A DNA stretch of 64,000 nt. Origin: Cliona cf. orientalis (taxonomy: Eukaryota; Porifera; Demospongiae; Clionaida; Clionaidae). Of the stretch, positions 45,576 through 56,088 are shown piece after piece. The notes beneath the pieces were generated by a model. That model saw only the letters and a list, made by a program, of their open reading frames with translations. It was not told where the DNA came from and made no database searches. Numbering within the stretch: position 1 is the first letter of the stretch; each line of letters begins with the position of its first letter. The stretch is taken from positions 1,426,001 to 1,490,000 of the forward strand of contig OZ005703.1 of assembly GCA_963930775.1 (NCBI GenBank), read 5' to 3'. A program made the position numbers and the translations under genes.

Positions 45576-47669
45576 ATGGCTCAACAACGAGAGAATTACA
45601 AACCTATCGGATTCAAAACCGTTCAGCTTCTCAAGGACCAGACCCTTGGCATTGGCTCTTATGGAAAAGTCTGCAAAGCAAAATGTGATGACCTCCTCTG
45701 TGCTGCTAAGCTCATACACGAAACTCTCTTTGATCCAACCGCACAGCAGCTAATAGCACCTCAGAGAGAGCACAGGCTACCAATGAGGAGGTTTGAACAA
45801 GAGTGTGAGTTCTTGAGCACCATAAGACACCCAAATATTGTCCAATATCTGGGCATTTATCGAGATCCTGATACTGGCCTCCCAGCACTTCTAATGGAGC
45901 TGATGGACGATAGCCTAACCCACTTTCTGGAAAGCTCCCCACAGCTGATTCCCTACCACATTCAAGTCAATGTGTGTCATGATGTCACTCTAGCTCTCTC
46001 GTTTCTCCACTCCAATGGCATCATTCACAGAGATCTCTCCAGCAACAACGTTCTGTTGTGCGGCAACGTCCTAGCCAAAGTGACTGATTTTGGAATGGCA
46101 AGGCTAGGTAATCAAAACCCACGAGCAACTCAGCTTACCTTCACCATGTGTCCAGGCACAGATGTCTACATGCCTCCAGAAGCCATTCTAGATAAGCCAG
46201 TGTACACAGAGAAGATTGACTGCTTCTCATTTGGTGTCATCATTATCCAGACTATAACACGAGAGTTCCCCAAACCTGGAGATCGACGAAAGAGAATTCG
46301 AATCAATCAACCAGGATTACCGCGGATAGTTGAAGTACCCATTTCAGAGATTGAACGACGACAAAACCACATCTCTGAAATTGATCCAAACCATACTCTC
46401 CTACAAGTTGCACTAGACTGTCTTAAAGATGAGGATATTGAACGCCCCTCAGCTCAGCAGCTCTGTGAAAGAGTAGCAGCTCTGAAAGAACATCCACAGT
46501 ACAGGGAGAATGTGGAGGCTGTTGAAACAAGAAGCACAGCAGAGCAGGATAGAAGTGATGAGAGAGACAGGGAACTAAGATCACTGAGACAGCAACATAG
46601 TCGTCAAGTTCAGGACCTTCAACAGATTATTCAATCACAGTCAAATCTCTTAGCCCAGAAAGATCAAACCATTGCACAAAAAGAGCAAGCATTGAGAGAG
46701 AAAGATGAAACAATTGCTGAAAAGTTAGTAGAGATTAATCAACTAGGGAGACAGCTGGGACGAGTCAACAAGCAGCTAAGAGAGAGTGAACAGAGACGAA
46801 TTGTTGAACTAGAGCAGTTGAGATCAGCCACAGATGCAGCACCCAGAAGCCAAGAGCAGAGCAGCAGTAGAGCCAGCATCAAGCTGACATGGAGGGAGGG
46901 GAGGAGAGCAGTGCCACAATGTAAACAGAGTGACCCATACACTGTAGGTGTGGTTGGTAATACACTATACATTAGGACATGGAGTCAAGAAATCTTTGGT
47001 TACACTATCCTCAGCTCCAGCTGGTCTCGACTTCCAAACAGCCCTATCAGTGATTGCCCCTCAGTCATCATCAACAACCTTCTCACTCTTATTGGTGGTA
47101 GTCATGATGGTACCATCACCAATCAACTGTTTAGCCTGACTGGGGAGGGCAGTGATAGGAGATGGACTGAGGAATTCCCACCCATGCAAACAGAACGATG
47201 GAAATCAATTGCACTGAGCACTGAAACAGCTCTGATTGTTGCTGGGGGAAGGGCAAAGGACCGTTCATCGTTGAACACTACTGAAGTAATGAATATTGCA
47301 ACTAAACAGTGGTCCACTGCTGCTGATCTACCTCAATCAGTGGTACGTGCTCCAGCAGCGGTCTGTGGTGATCAGGTGTACATCCTTGGGAAGCCTAGCA
47401 TGTACACATGTTCAGTGACTATCCTCACCCAGCCACAATCGTTGAATATAGTTGGTGTATGGAGTAAAGTTGCTACACCACCAGTCACACAGACCACGTG
47501 TGTGTCCATTCATGATCGACTGCTAGCAATTGGAGGGAAGGATTCAGACAAGGAACCCAGCACAGCCATTCACATGTACAGCCCGACCACTGACTCCTGG
47601 GAGGTCATTAGTCACATGAGGACACCACGGCGGCTTTGTATTGCAGCTGTCCTCCCCAACAACAACTGA
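45576..47669 (+). CDS. TKL-type kinase with coiled coil and Kelch propeller, gene A (3'-truncated)
   Basis: Single-exon protein of 697 aa. The start MAQQRE is supported by the same start in the two paralogues. The kinase domain (about 14-305) is complete: GIGSYGKV loop (25-32), Lys45 in CAAKL, HRDLSSNN (Asp153, Asn158), DFG at 171-173 and MPPEA at 199-203. It should be active. Residues about 325-455 form a charged coiled coil with heptads such as KDQTIAQ, KEQALRE and KDETIAE. The rest is a Kelch propeller of up to six blades (paired Gly-Gly and spaced Trp). It stops at LPNNN after losing one C near 47663 relative to genes B and C; the lost frame continues intact (LMVVGG to about 47758), so most of blade six is missing. 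No signal peptide or membrane segment: cytosolic. Function unknown. Confidence 0.85.
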   Translation: MAQQRENYKPIGFKTVQLLKDQTLGIGSYGKVCKAKCDDLLCAAKLIHETLFDPTAQQLIAPQREHRLPMRRFEQECEFLSTIRHPNIVQYLGIYRDPDTGLPALLMELMDDSLTHFLESSPQLIPYHIQVNVCHDVTLALSFLHSNGIIHRDLSSNNVLLCGNVLAKVTDFGMARLGNQNPRATQLTFTMCPGTDVYMPPEAILDKPVYTEKIDCFSFGVIIIQTITREFPKPGDRRKRIRINQPGLPRIVEVPISEIERRQNHISEIDPNHTLLQVALDCLKDEDIERPSAQQLCERVAALKEHPQYRENVEAVETRSTAEQDRSDERDRELRSLRQQHSRQVQDLQQIIQSQSNLLAQKDQTIAQKEQALREKDETIAEKLVEINQLGRQLGRVNKQLRESEQRRIVELEQLRSATDAAPRSQEQSSSRASIKLTWREGRRAVPQCKQSDPYTVGVVGNTLYIRTWSQEIFGYTILSSSWSRLPNSPISDCPSVIINNLLTLIGGSHDGTITNQLFSLTGEGSDRRWTEEFPPMQTERWKSIALSTETALIVAGGRAKDRSSLNTTEVMNIATKQWSTAADLPQSVVRAPAAVCGDQVYILGKPSMYTCSVTILTQPQSLNIVGVWSKVATPPVTQTTCVSIHDRLLAIGGKDSDKEPSTAIHMYSPTTDSWEVISHMRTPRRLCIAAVLPNNN

Positions 47670-48577
47670 TGGTGGTGGGAGGATGCACTGGCAAAGAGGT
47701 CACTACGGTCACAGACTCGACAGAATTAGCAATAATCGAGTTAATGTACATGTAGTAAGTATTATATAGGTAGTTTTGGTGTTTACACAAGTCATATTAA
47801 TTATCAGAGTAATATTTTAAGTCCAAATCACCACCAAGAGTGCATCACCATCATACACTTCTGCCACCACCCACACTATATTCTCATTCAACAGGCCACT
47901 AGCTATAGTGTACTAAAATTCACAAGGTACTTATTTGATCCTACTAGGGTAGAGAACAGGTAGCAAAAGTGGAGGGGCGGTGGGCTCAGATCTTTGACTG
48001 TGCACTGTGACAATATTTAGGCTATATGCCCACAGTCCACCTAGGGGGGTCTGGGGGCATGCTCCCCCAGAAATTTTTGGAAATTTCAACTCTGAGAACG
48101 ATTCTGATGCATTCTGGCAGCAGTTTTTGGACTGCTATATTTTTACTCGAGCACTCTTTTGCAAACACCCAGAACTATGTTGCTGTAATTTTATAGTATG
48201 GGTATGTGATGGGGGGGGGGGAGGGGGCATTTCCAAAGTGGAGGGGCTGAAGCCCCCCCCCCCCCCCCCCCCCCCCCCCATTTCTCCACCCCTATCTATG
48301 AGCAAGATATTATGCATAGGCCTATATGTGGCCTTGGTATTGTACAGACTGTCTGAGATATTATTTGTACATGTACCTATATATTTCATCCATGTCTCAG
48401 TATGGTCTTGACTGCTTATCTCTCTCTTGCTAGCTGCCATTATCTCCCTGACTTGAGTGAGTGTCTCCCCTTCCCCCTCCACTGCTGACGGTTCATGCCT
48501 TTAGGGTTCTTAGCTCCCAGTCCATCACCATTATAAATAATTATTAGTGTAGTGGTTAACCGTTTAATAATATTATA
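47670..48577. other. 3' flank of gene A
   Basis: Contains the out-of-frame remnant of the final Kelch blade (47670-47758). AT-rich sequence and G- and C-homopolymer runs near 48210-48280 follow. No gene recognised. Confidence 0.5.
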
Positions 48578-50268
48578 ACAAGTATAAAAACAATTGAATA
48601 AAATTGAAGGATGAAGTAGGGATGGCAGGATCAAAAAGTACATAAACAAGATTTGTAGGGATAATCACATCCACTATACATCCGTACACTTGCTTTTCTC
48701 GATTATCATGCATCTAACTTTAATTGTTCGTTAAGCACTCTTGACTTGCATATGGAAGATATTACTGTTCTTGCATCCCTCAAAAGCAAGTGTAGGGATG
48801 TATAGTGGATGTGATTATCCCTACAAATCTTGTTTATGTAATATGGCGGTATATTAGTGTCATAATTATGAATAATGTATAGTATTGTTTTGGGAGGGGT
48901 ATCCATTCTATTTGGGGGTAGCTAGTTTTTTCTTCTGGGGGGTATCCATTTCTTTTGGGGGGGGGGGGGGGATGGGAACTTTCGTTAGTGTTTATTTCAT
49001 TTGGGGGGTACTATGCTTTGGGAGGGGTATCCATTTCATATGGGGGTATAGTCTTATTATTGGAGGGGTGGGCCATTTCTTGGGGGTAGTTTTTTTAGGG
49101 TGTGGTGCCAGCCACGCCCCCACACGGAGAACAAAGGTCACGTGATCGGGTGCTTCCATATAAAGGTCAAAGGTCAATGATACAGTGCTTTAAATGGAAA
49201 ACCTTTTTAAGGCTATCCATTCAATATCGACAGTTGTGAAGGTCTATGAACTTCGGATAACTGGTAAATATTCCCATTATTGATCATTGAAGATTTAAGA
49301 GCCATCGGATAGTCCGTGAGATCATTAAAATTCTATAGAAGTGATAGCATCACCAAAGGTCTGTAATAAGAGGCCTAAATGTATATCATTGCATGCACAA
49401 TCAGAGGTACTTTCGAATGCCGGAAGTACGATTGCTGAAGGTACACATAGGTACATGTAATCTATCCGATCATTGGTGGCCTGATTTGCTTTTAAGTCTA
49501 GGCATAGATAATCAAAGCTGAGAGTAATAAACTACAACATATCCAGCTAGTCCAGAATCCCTTAAAATCACCATGCATGTTAAGCCCATACTATATAATA
49601 GTACGTTCCTATATAACCTTTCTCAGCAAGTCTGCATGATAGCAACTGGCGCTGTAGCATTGATCAGATGGCTCTCAAATCTTCCACAATCCAAGATATG
49701 AACATTTACAAGCTTTCTTCAATAATAAGACCTTCATAACCATTAGTGTTGGATGCACAGCGATAAAAGAAAGGTTTCCATTTGAAGCACAGTATCACTG
49801 ACCTTTGACCTTGTTACAGGACAGTAGCTGATCACGTGACCTTTGCTCTCTGTGCATGTGGAGGCGTGGCTGGCACTTACACCCGATACCCCAAGAAATG
49901 GCCCACCCCTCCAGCAATAAAAGACACCCCCCCCCCACAATGAAATGAACACCCCTCCCAAAACAATAGTACTAGCTATAATGTTATAGCTAGCTAGCTA
50001 CGTCTTTCACTACGATCCCAATATGAAGACGGGTACCCCACCAAAGTGTACAGTGTACTACCCCCAATATAAATTACTATACCCCCCAAAGAAATATACA
50101 CCCCAGCAAGAAGAAATTTCTACCTCTAAATGACCACCCCCAAATAAGATGGATACCCCTCCCACAAAGAGACTACACCCTCCATAATTATGACACTAAT
50201 ATAGCCCCATATATGTACTTTTTGATCCTGCCATCCCTACTTCATCCTTCAATTGTTTTTATACTTGT
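48578..50268. mobile_element. Inverted-repeat element 'E1' copy 1, interrupted by a nested element
   Basis: Left arm begins ACAAGTATAAAAACAATTG and carries GAAGGATGAAGTAGGGATGG; the right end is its complement at 50219-50268. An inner inverted pair (CACTATACATCC / GGATGTATAGTGG) lies at 48661-48810. The second, uninterrupted copy is at 51588-51958. Positions 48841-50212 are foreign. Confidence 0.85.
48841..50212. mobile_element. 1.37-kb foldback element 'E2' nested in E1
   Basis: Left end ATATGGCGGTATATTAGTGT, right end ACACTAATATAGCCCCATAT. Arms of at least 390 bp stay complementary far inward: GGAGGGGTATCCAT versus ATGGATACCCCTCC, GCCAGCCACGCC, GGTCACGTGATC and AAGGTCAAAGGTCA, each with its inverse on the other arm. 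ATGTA at 48836-48840 and 50213-50217 is a target-site duplication. No transposase frame. Confidence 0.88.
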
Positions 50269-50967
50269 TTCTGTTCTTTTTTTATTGCTCTCAGAATGAT
50301 TCATCTTATATGATTCGCTGTCAATATTCCAGTGTAGAAGAATGAAGATCATATTGCCGCAAAATTCTTAGCCACGCCCCTCGTTAAAGGCTTGCGTTCC
50401 TATGCCTATGAGGAGGTTGACAAAGAAGGCAGCGTTAGGCGGCCGATATCGATGTAGCAATGAGACTCTTTCGTTTAGGGAGAAAACCAAGTTCTGGCAG
50501 CAGCTAATCTGTACGTTACCGCTGAGCTCCTCGAGCCTTGCGCACCGGGCTTCATATCCATGCCATCTATCCAGCGGATCACTAGCACTGCACGCGCTAG
50601 CGAGTAGCTCGCTTATGACTAGCGCCTTACTGTTCCTCGAGCCTTGCACTTTCATATCCTTGATCGATCCAACAGAGCGCTAGAACACTAGCGCTAGGGC
50701 TAGGCATGGCAATCGCCGAGGCCTCGAGGGCCTAGGGCCAGGGCGCTGTCACATGACTTCACCATGGCAACACATTCTGAGCATGCGCATTAGATCACAA
50801 AATGGCGTATCTGATTACTGTCAATGCACCGTACACACCCACTATTACGTAACTGTCAAGATAACGCAATATTAGCGTGCCACTGCAATGCGCGCTACTA
50901 AATGGAATGGATTTATACTTAAACTAAGATGAGAGGTCAAGGCAATCTCGAGCTAGCCCTGGAAACT

Positions 50968-50999
<32 letters not shown>

Positions 51000-51587
51000 T
51001 GACAAATGGCCATTTTTTTGAACATCTGGTTCTGGCATATACAATTGAATTGATGGATGATCTTGGTCTTGTTAGATAGATAATTTGCTGGAGATTCCAA
51101 TTTTCACACTTAGAAATTTCACAAAATTACCTATTTTGAGATATTTGGGTATTTGTAATGTATTACATATATGGCATATCCGGGCCATCCCTACTTATAG
51201 AGTCTACCGACTCTATGATAAAATATATAATGTATGCATTCCTGTATGATTAGAAATAAATTATTGCTATAATAATATAATAATATTATAATATTATAAG
51301 GATAATATTAATGGAGAATCATTGGAGAAGCAGTTTCTGAGGACAGCCAGGCTAGTACTGCGCTGGGATAGGTAGACTCGCAGCCTCAACGTACGGGCGC
51401 GGCACGGCCCTCGGCACGGTCGGCATACTAAACAGCCAGCTTAGTAGTGACAAAGATAGTCGATAATAGCTATACTATAACTAGTACTAGAGTCTCATCG
51501 CTACTTGGCCGCCTGGAACAGCTTTATCGGCTAGGCTACGCGAACTTCGGCACCTCCCATCTATACTAGCTGTACAGTTGCACTCAT
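50269..51587. other. Intergenic stretch without a supported gene
   Basis: Includes a 95-codon minus-strand open frame at 50655-50368 (starts MKVQGSRNSKAL) of unknown family, also open on the other strand. An (AAAG)n tract lies at about 50968-50997, and TA-rich sequence near 51270-51310. Nothing else recognised. Confidence 0.4.
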
Positions 51588-51958
51588 GCAATAAAAAAAG
51601 GAACAGAAACAAGTATAAAAACAATTGAATAAAATTGAAGGATGAAGTAGGGATGGCAATGCCAAAAAGTACACAAACAAATAATCACAACCACTATACA
51701 TCCCTACGCTTGCTTTTCTACAGACCTATTGATGTCAACTTATCCAAGGCATGCTATACTTGGAGTGTTCTTGACTTACATATGGGAGAAATTTACCCTG
51801 TCAGTCTTTTATGATCCCAATGCTACTCAAAAAAGCAAGCGTAGGGATGTATAGTGGTTGTGATTATCTCTTATCCCTAAAAATCTTGTTTGTATACTTT
51901 TTGGCATTGCCATCCCTACTTCATCCTTCAATTTTATTCAATTGTTTTTATACTTGTA
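51588..51958. mobile_element. Inverted-repeat element 'E1' copy 2, uninterrupted
   Basis: Left GAACAGAAACAAGTATAAAA with GAAGGATGAAGTAGGGATGG; right CCATCCCTACTTCATCCTTC and TTTTTATACTTGT. Inner arms AACCACTATACATCCCTACG / CGTAGGGATGTATAGTGGTT. About 370 bp, non-coding; it ends about 40 bp before the gene B palindrome. Confidence 0.88.
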
Positions 51959-51996
51959 TGTATAGGAATCCGCATGCGCTATTAACTTTTATGGAG

Positions 51997-52008
51997 TGCG
52001 CATGCGCC
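51997..52008. promoter_or_regulatory. TGCGCATGCGCC palindrome upstream of gene B
   Basis: Perfect GCGCATGCGC core; a second CCGCATGCGCT lies 28 bp upstream. It is about 1 kb from the start of gene B because a transposon (52031-52943) sits between them. Without the insert the distance would be about 110 bp. Confidence 0.55.
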
Positions 52009-52030
52009 AACTTATTAATCAGCAAGGACA

Positions 52031-52943
52031 GGTGTCCTAACGGTAAACGTCCCGTCCAAATTACGTCCGGGGGACGTAAACGGGTTAACGAGCTACGTCC
52101 GGGGGGACGCATGTCGCCATCGAATATTGTCCGGTGGGACGCGATTCACCGTTGAACTGCGTCCCACAGCGTAGAATGTCGTCCCCCTCGCAGACTTCCG
52201 CTGCTCGCGGCTGCCGTACTCAATAGCAAGAGTATGGTCTTGACAGTAGTAAGATAATGTTGTTGAATACTATCTTAGTATAATAATAATAATTATTATA
52301 CTTCATAATGAACAAAAATTACTTATCATGATCTATGAATCAAAGATATCAACAACAAGAATGGCAGTGCCATAGTTCAGTGTACGTCTCAAGGAACAGA
52401 GAAGAATCCAACACAGCGTAGCTATATGATACCAATGCTCACACTTGTCGCATTGAATCATGTCTCCATACAGTGATTCTGGCATTTGGCTGCATTTTCT
52501 TGTGGTTGGAAACCGCACAAGTCCTGTAAACACTGCAATAGGTGATTTCTCATCTGTCAAGTGGTACTGTGCATGGAAGTATACTGACATGTACTAGGTA
52601 TTTCACGGTCATATTATTTATTACATACCGTGCTCTTCTCTCCATCATTCTCATCATCCTGCTTCCCATCTAGTCTGGGTGCCAGCTGAGCCCCTTCACA
52701 AGAGGGAGGAAGGGGCTGGGCATCCCATCAGTGCCTGTCTTCTCTCCATCATCTTCCTCTCCATCAGTACCTAATTAGTACGATACAGCCCTTTGGCGCC
52801 TTTTTCATTGGGGCGCTCGCGGCAGCGGGCGGACGTTATTCCAGCGCGCGGGACGGATATCGTTAATTGATTGCGTCCCCAGGACGTATTATTTTACGTC
52901 CCCCGGACGCGATTCTACGGGGGACGCTATACGGCATGACACC
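52031..52943. mobile_element. DNA transposon in the gene B promoter
   Basis: Left end GGTGTCCTAACGGTAAACGT; the right end read in reverse is GGTGTCATGCCGTATAGCGT. Both are followed by an identical CGTCCGGGGGACGTAAA block. Many subterminal GGGACG/CGTCCC motifs lie in both ends (52045-52180 and 52830-52928). Flanking sequence resumes the gene A-like promoter (GGCCGGGGAGC, then TTGCTAGCGCGGCGTC). No transposase; the interior holds a PHD-like fragment. Target duplication not resolved. Confidence 0.8.
52333..52590 (-). pseudogene. PHD-finger-like fragment carried inside the transposon
   Basis: The minus-strand frame contains GDMIQCDKCEHWYHIATLC. This matches the Cys-x2-Cys...Trp-Tyr-His part of a PHD zinc finger, preceded by CSQMPESL and a further Cys. 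The first zinc-binding pair and any downstream domain are missing or diverged. It looks like a captured or decayed gene piece, not a working protein. Confidence 0.5.
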
Positions 52944-53017
52944 GGCCGGGGAGCAGGAGGCATACAGGGTGCGGCTCACTTTCTTCATTTTTGCTAGCGC
53001 GGCGTCTTACTTTGATG

Positions 53018-55213
53018 ATGGCTCAACAACGAGACAGGCCTACCGGATTCAAAACCGGTCAGCTTCTCAAGGACCAGACCCTTGGCATTGGCTCTTATGG
53101 AAAAGTCTGCAAAGCAAAATGTGACGACCTCCTCTGTGCTGCTAAACTCATACATGAAACTCTCTTTGATCCAACTGCACAGCAGCTAATAGCACCTCAG
53201 AGAGAGCACAGGCTGCCAATGAAGAGGTTTGAGCAAGAGTGTGAGTTCTTGAGCACCATAAGACACCCAAATATTGTCCAATATCTGGGCATTTGTCGAG
53301 ATCCCGACACTGGCCTCCCAGCACTTCTAATGGAGCTGATGGACGATAGCCTGACCCACTTTCTGGAAAGCTCCCCACAGCCAATCCCCTACCACATTCA
53401 AGTCAATCTATGTCACGATATCACTCTAGCTCTCTCGTTTCTCCACTCCAATGGCATTATCCACAGAGATCTCTCCAGCAACAACGTTCTATTGCGTGGT
53501 AATGTCATAGCCAAAGTGACCGACTTTGGAATGGCAAGACTGGGCGATCAAAACCCACGAGCAACTCGGCTTACCTTCACCATGTGTCCAGGAACAGATG
53601 TCTACATGCCTCCAGAAGCCATTCAAGAGGAGCCAGTGTACACTGAGAAGATTGATTGCTTCTCATTCGGTGTAATCACTCTCCAAATTTTATCACGACA
53701 GTTTCCAAAGCCCGGTAATCGTAAGAAAAGAGTCCCAATTAGCCTACCAGGTTTGCCCAGTGATACTATAGCTGAGGTACCTATACCTGAGACTGAACGT
53801 CGACAAAACCATATCAGTGAAATTGATCCAAACCATACCCTCCTACAAGTTGCCCTCGACTGCCTAAAGGACAGAGATGCTGAACGCCCCTCAGCTCAGC
53901 AGCTCTGTGAAAGGATAGCAGTGCTGAAAGAAGACCCACAGTACAATGATGGTAGAAGTGATGAGAGAGACAGAGAACTAAGATCACTGAGACAGCTACA
54001 TAGTCAGCAAATTGAGAGCCTTCAACAAGTCATTCAAGACAAGGATCAAACTATTGCAATGAAGGATCAAATTATCCTACAAAAAGATCAATCACTACGA
54101 GAGAAAGATGAAACAATAAGACAGCAAGAGAGAGAGAAAAACATAATAATGGAGAACAAAAAGAGAGATTTAAGTCAAAAAGTGGGTGAGATCAGTCGAC
54201 TAGAGAGACAGCTGGAAGAAAAGGAACAAGTGATAGCTCACTTTCAGAAACGAATTGCTGAACTAGAACAACCGAGACCAGCTGTCACAGATGCAGCATC
54301 CAGAAGCAGAGAGCAGAGCAGCAGTAGAGCCAGCATCAACCTGACGTGGAAGGAGGGGGAGAAAGCACCTCGTAAGATGAGTGGGTCATACTGTGCAGCT
54401 GTGGATAGTAGTACACTATATATCCGGACGGGGATTAATGATCAAGTCTACGCTTACACTATTAGCACCTCCAGCTGGTCTCAACTTCCAAAGAGTCCTG
54501 CCCGTAGCTGCCCCTCGGTCATCATTAACAACCTCCTCACTCTTGTTGGTGGTAGTCATGATGGTACCATCACCAATCAGCTATTCAGCCTGACTGGGGA
54601 GGGCAGTGGTAGGAGGTGGACTGAGGAATTTCCACCCATGCCAACAAAACGACGGGGATCAACTGCACTATGTGCTGGAAGAGCTCTGATTGTAGCTGGG
54701 GGAAAAACAAAGGAACGTTCAGTGCTAACCGTGGTTGAAGTAATGAACATGGCAACTAAACTGTGGTCCACTGCAGCTTCTCTACCTCAACCTGTGATGC
54801 CAGTATATGCTCCAGCAGCAGCCTGTGGTGATCGTATCTACATCCTAGGGGAGCGTTACATGTACACATGTTCAGTGACTACCCTCATCCTATCACAATC
54901 GTTGAACATGCTAGGTGTATGGAGTGAATTGGCTGTACCACCAGTCACAGATACCACTTGTGTGTCCATTCAAGGTCGACTGCTAGTGATTGGAGGGAAG
55001 GGTTTAGACGAGGAACCCACCTCAGCCATTCACATGTACAACCGAACCACTGACTCCTGGGAGGTCATCAATCACATGGGGATACCACGATGGCAGTGTA
55101 TTGCAGCTGTCCTCCCTAACAACCAACTGATGGTAGTGGGAGGTAGGACCGGCAAAGGGTACGGTACAGACACAGACTCGACAGAATTAGCTGCAATTGA
55201 GTTATTGCAGTAA
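53018..55213 (+). CDS. TKL-type kinase with coiled coil and Kelch propeller, gene B
   Basis: Intronless, 731 aa from MAQQRD (an ATG directly before it, at 53015, would add one Met). Kinase domain about 12-305 with GIGSYGKV, Lys43, HRDLSSNN (Asp151), DFG at 169 and MPPEA; nearly identical to genes A and C up to IDCFSFG. The end of the domain differs more (LQILSRQFPKPGNRKKRV). Coiled coil about 320-440 with heptads KDQTIAM, KDQIILQ, KDQSLRE and KDETIRQ. The propeller starts LTWKEGEKAP, which probably supplies the closing strand. Six blades follow, ending LMVVGGRTGKGYG and ELAAIELLQ. It is the most complete copy. The promoter is split by a transposon. Confidence 0.88.
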   Translation: MAQQRDRPTGFKTGQLLKDQTLGIGSYGKVCKAKCDDLLCAAKLIHETLFDPTAQQLIAPQREHRLPMKRFEQECEFLSTIRHPNIVQYLGICRDPDTGLPALLMELMDDSLTHFLESSPQPIPYHIQVNLCHDITLALSFLHSNGIIHRDLSSNNVLLRGNVIAKVTDFGMARLGDQNPRATRLTFTMCPGTDVYMPPEAIQEEPVYTEKIDCFSFGVITLQILSRQFPKPGNRKKRVPISLPGLPSDTIAEVPIPETERRQNHISEIDPNHTLLQVALDCLKDRDAERPSAQQLCERIAVLKEDPQYNDGRSDERDRELRSLRQLHSQQIESLQQVIQDKDQTIAMKDQIILQKDQSLREKDETIRQQEREKNIIMENKKRDLSQKVGEISRLERQLEEKEQVIAHFQKRIAELEQPRPAVTDAASRSREQSSSRASINLTWKEGEKAPRKMSGSYCAAVDSSTLYIRTGINDQVYAYTISTSSWSQLPKSPARSCPSVIINNLLTLVGGSHDGTITNQLFSLTGEGSGRRWTEEFPPMPTKRRGSTALCAGRALIVAGGKTKERSVLTVVEVMNMATKLWSTAASLPQPVMPVYAPAAACGDRIYILGERYMYTCSVTTLILSQSLNMLGVWSELAVPPVTDTTCVSIQGRLLVIGGKGLDEEPTSAIHMYNRTTDSWEVINHMGIPRWQCIAAVLPNNQLMVVGGRTGKGYGTDTDSTELAAIELLQ

Positions 55214-56088
55214 GCTACATGCATTGATAATAATATTATGTGTATACCGGTAATAATAATAATAATAATTATTATTATTATAGTTATGGTGTATACATAA
55301 GTCCTTCACCAAAGCCCTGAGACACTGCACAAGAGATATTAGCAGCTGCTGACTTTGGGCTAAAGTAAGCATGCATGCGCACATGGGAAAATTCCAATGA
55401 TGGCATGGAATGCATGGTTAGCATAGACTTGGAGGTGTGTAAACTTAATTGGAAATTAAATTCAGTCTGTATGTAAAATCAGTCATCCTCACCCATGCCT
55501 TTTTGATAGATGATCTTGTATTTCAGTAAGGGCGAAATGTGCTGGGTTATTGGCTTTGACTCCGCCACCATCGTTAATGAATTAGGAGATTGGAGTAGGT
55601 GATCATGACATGACGTGGTACCTAGGATTGTAACAATAAATTAAATATTATCATGCAATTATTATTATATAATTGACAGCGCAATAATGATTGCACATTC
55701 GCATGAGTATAATCAAGGGCTTATGGCAGTTACGTGCCCTGGCTCTTTGAATTTCCATTTGGGATCTATAAGCCCTTGGTGTAGAAAATAATCATGATTA
55801 TTATCATGTATTAGCTAAACATATTCATATCTCAGTATGGTTTATCTCTCTCTTGCCAGCTGTCATTATCTCCTCCCTGAGTATCTCTGCATTAATAACC
55901 AACAGTTACTAAGCGGTACCTATCATCATCATAATTCCATAGCTTGCGTGATCACAACTTAATTAGCCAAATGCACAAAAATTACTATGCATACGTTTCC
56001 GTTTCGGAATGCGCATGCGCTAAATGATGGTACGTGGGGTGTGGCTCACAATCACGCCCACAGGTTTTTGCTATACTCACTTCCATCG
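55214..56088. other. Gap between genes B and C, with gene C promoter
   Basis: (TAA)n/(ATT)n sequence at about 55228-55281 and a short inverted pair AGGGCTTAT / ATAAGCCCTT near 55707 and 55768. The promoter palindrome follows at 56010. No gene seen. Confidence 0.5.
56010..56021. promoter_or_regulatory. TGCGCATGCGCT palindrome upstream of gene C
   Basis: Perfect GCGCATGCGC core, 68 bp before the start codon. Preceded by GGAA as in the copies at 45395 and 59969. Confidence 0.55.

Noticed and set aside
50368-50655. 95-codon minus-strand frame starting MKVQGSRNSKAL
   Set aside because: The opposite strand is open over the same stretch, no family is recognisable and no splice context was found. 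Kept only as a note in the region entry.
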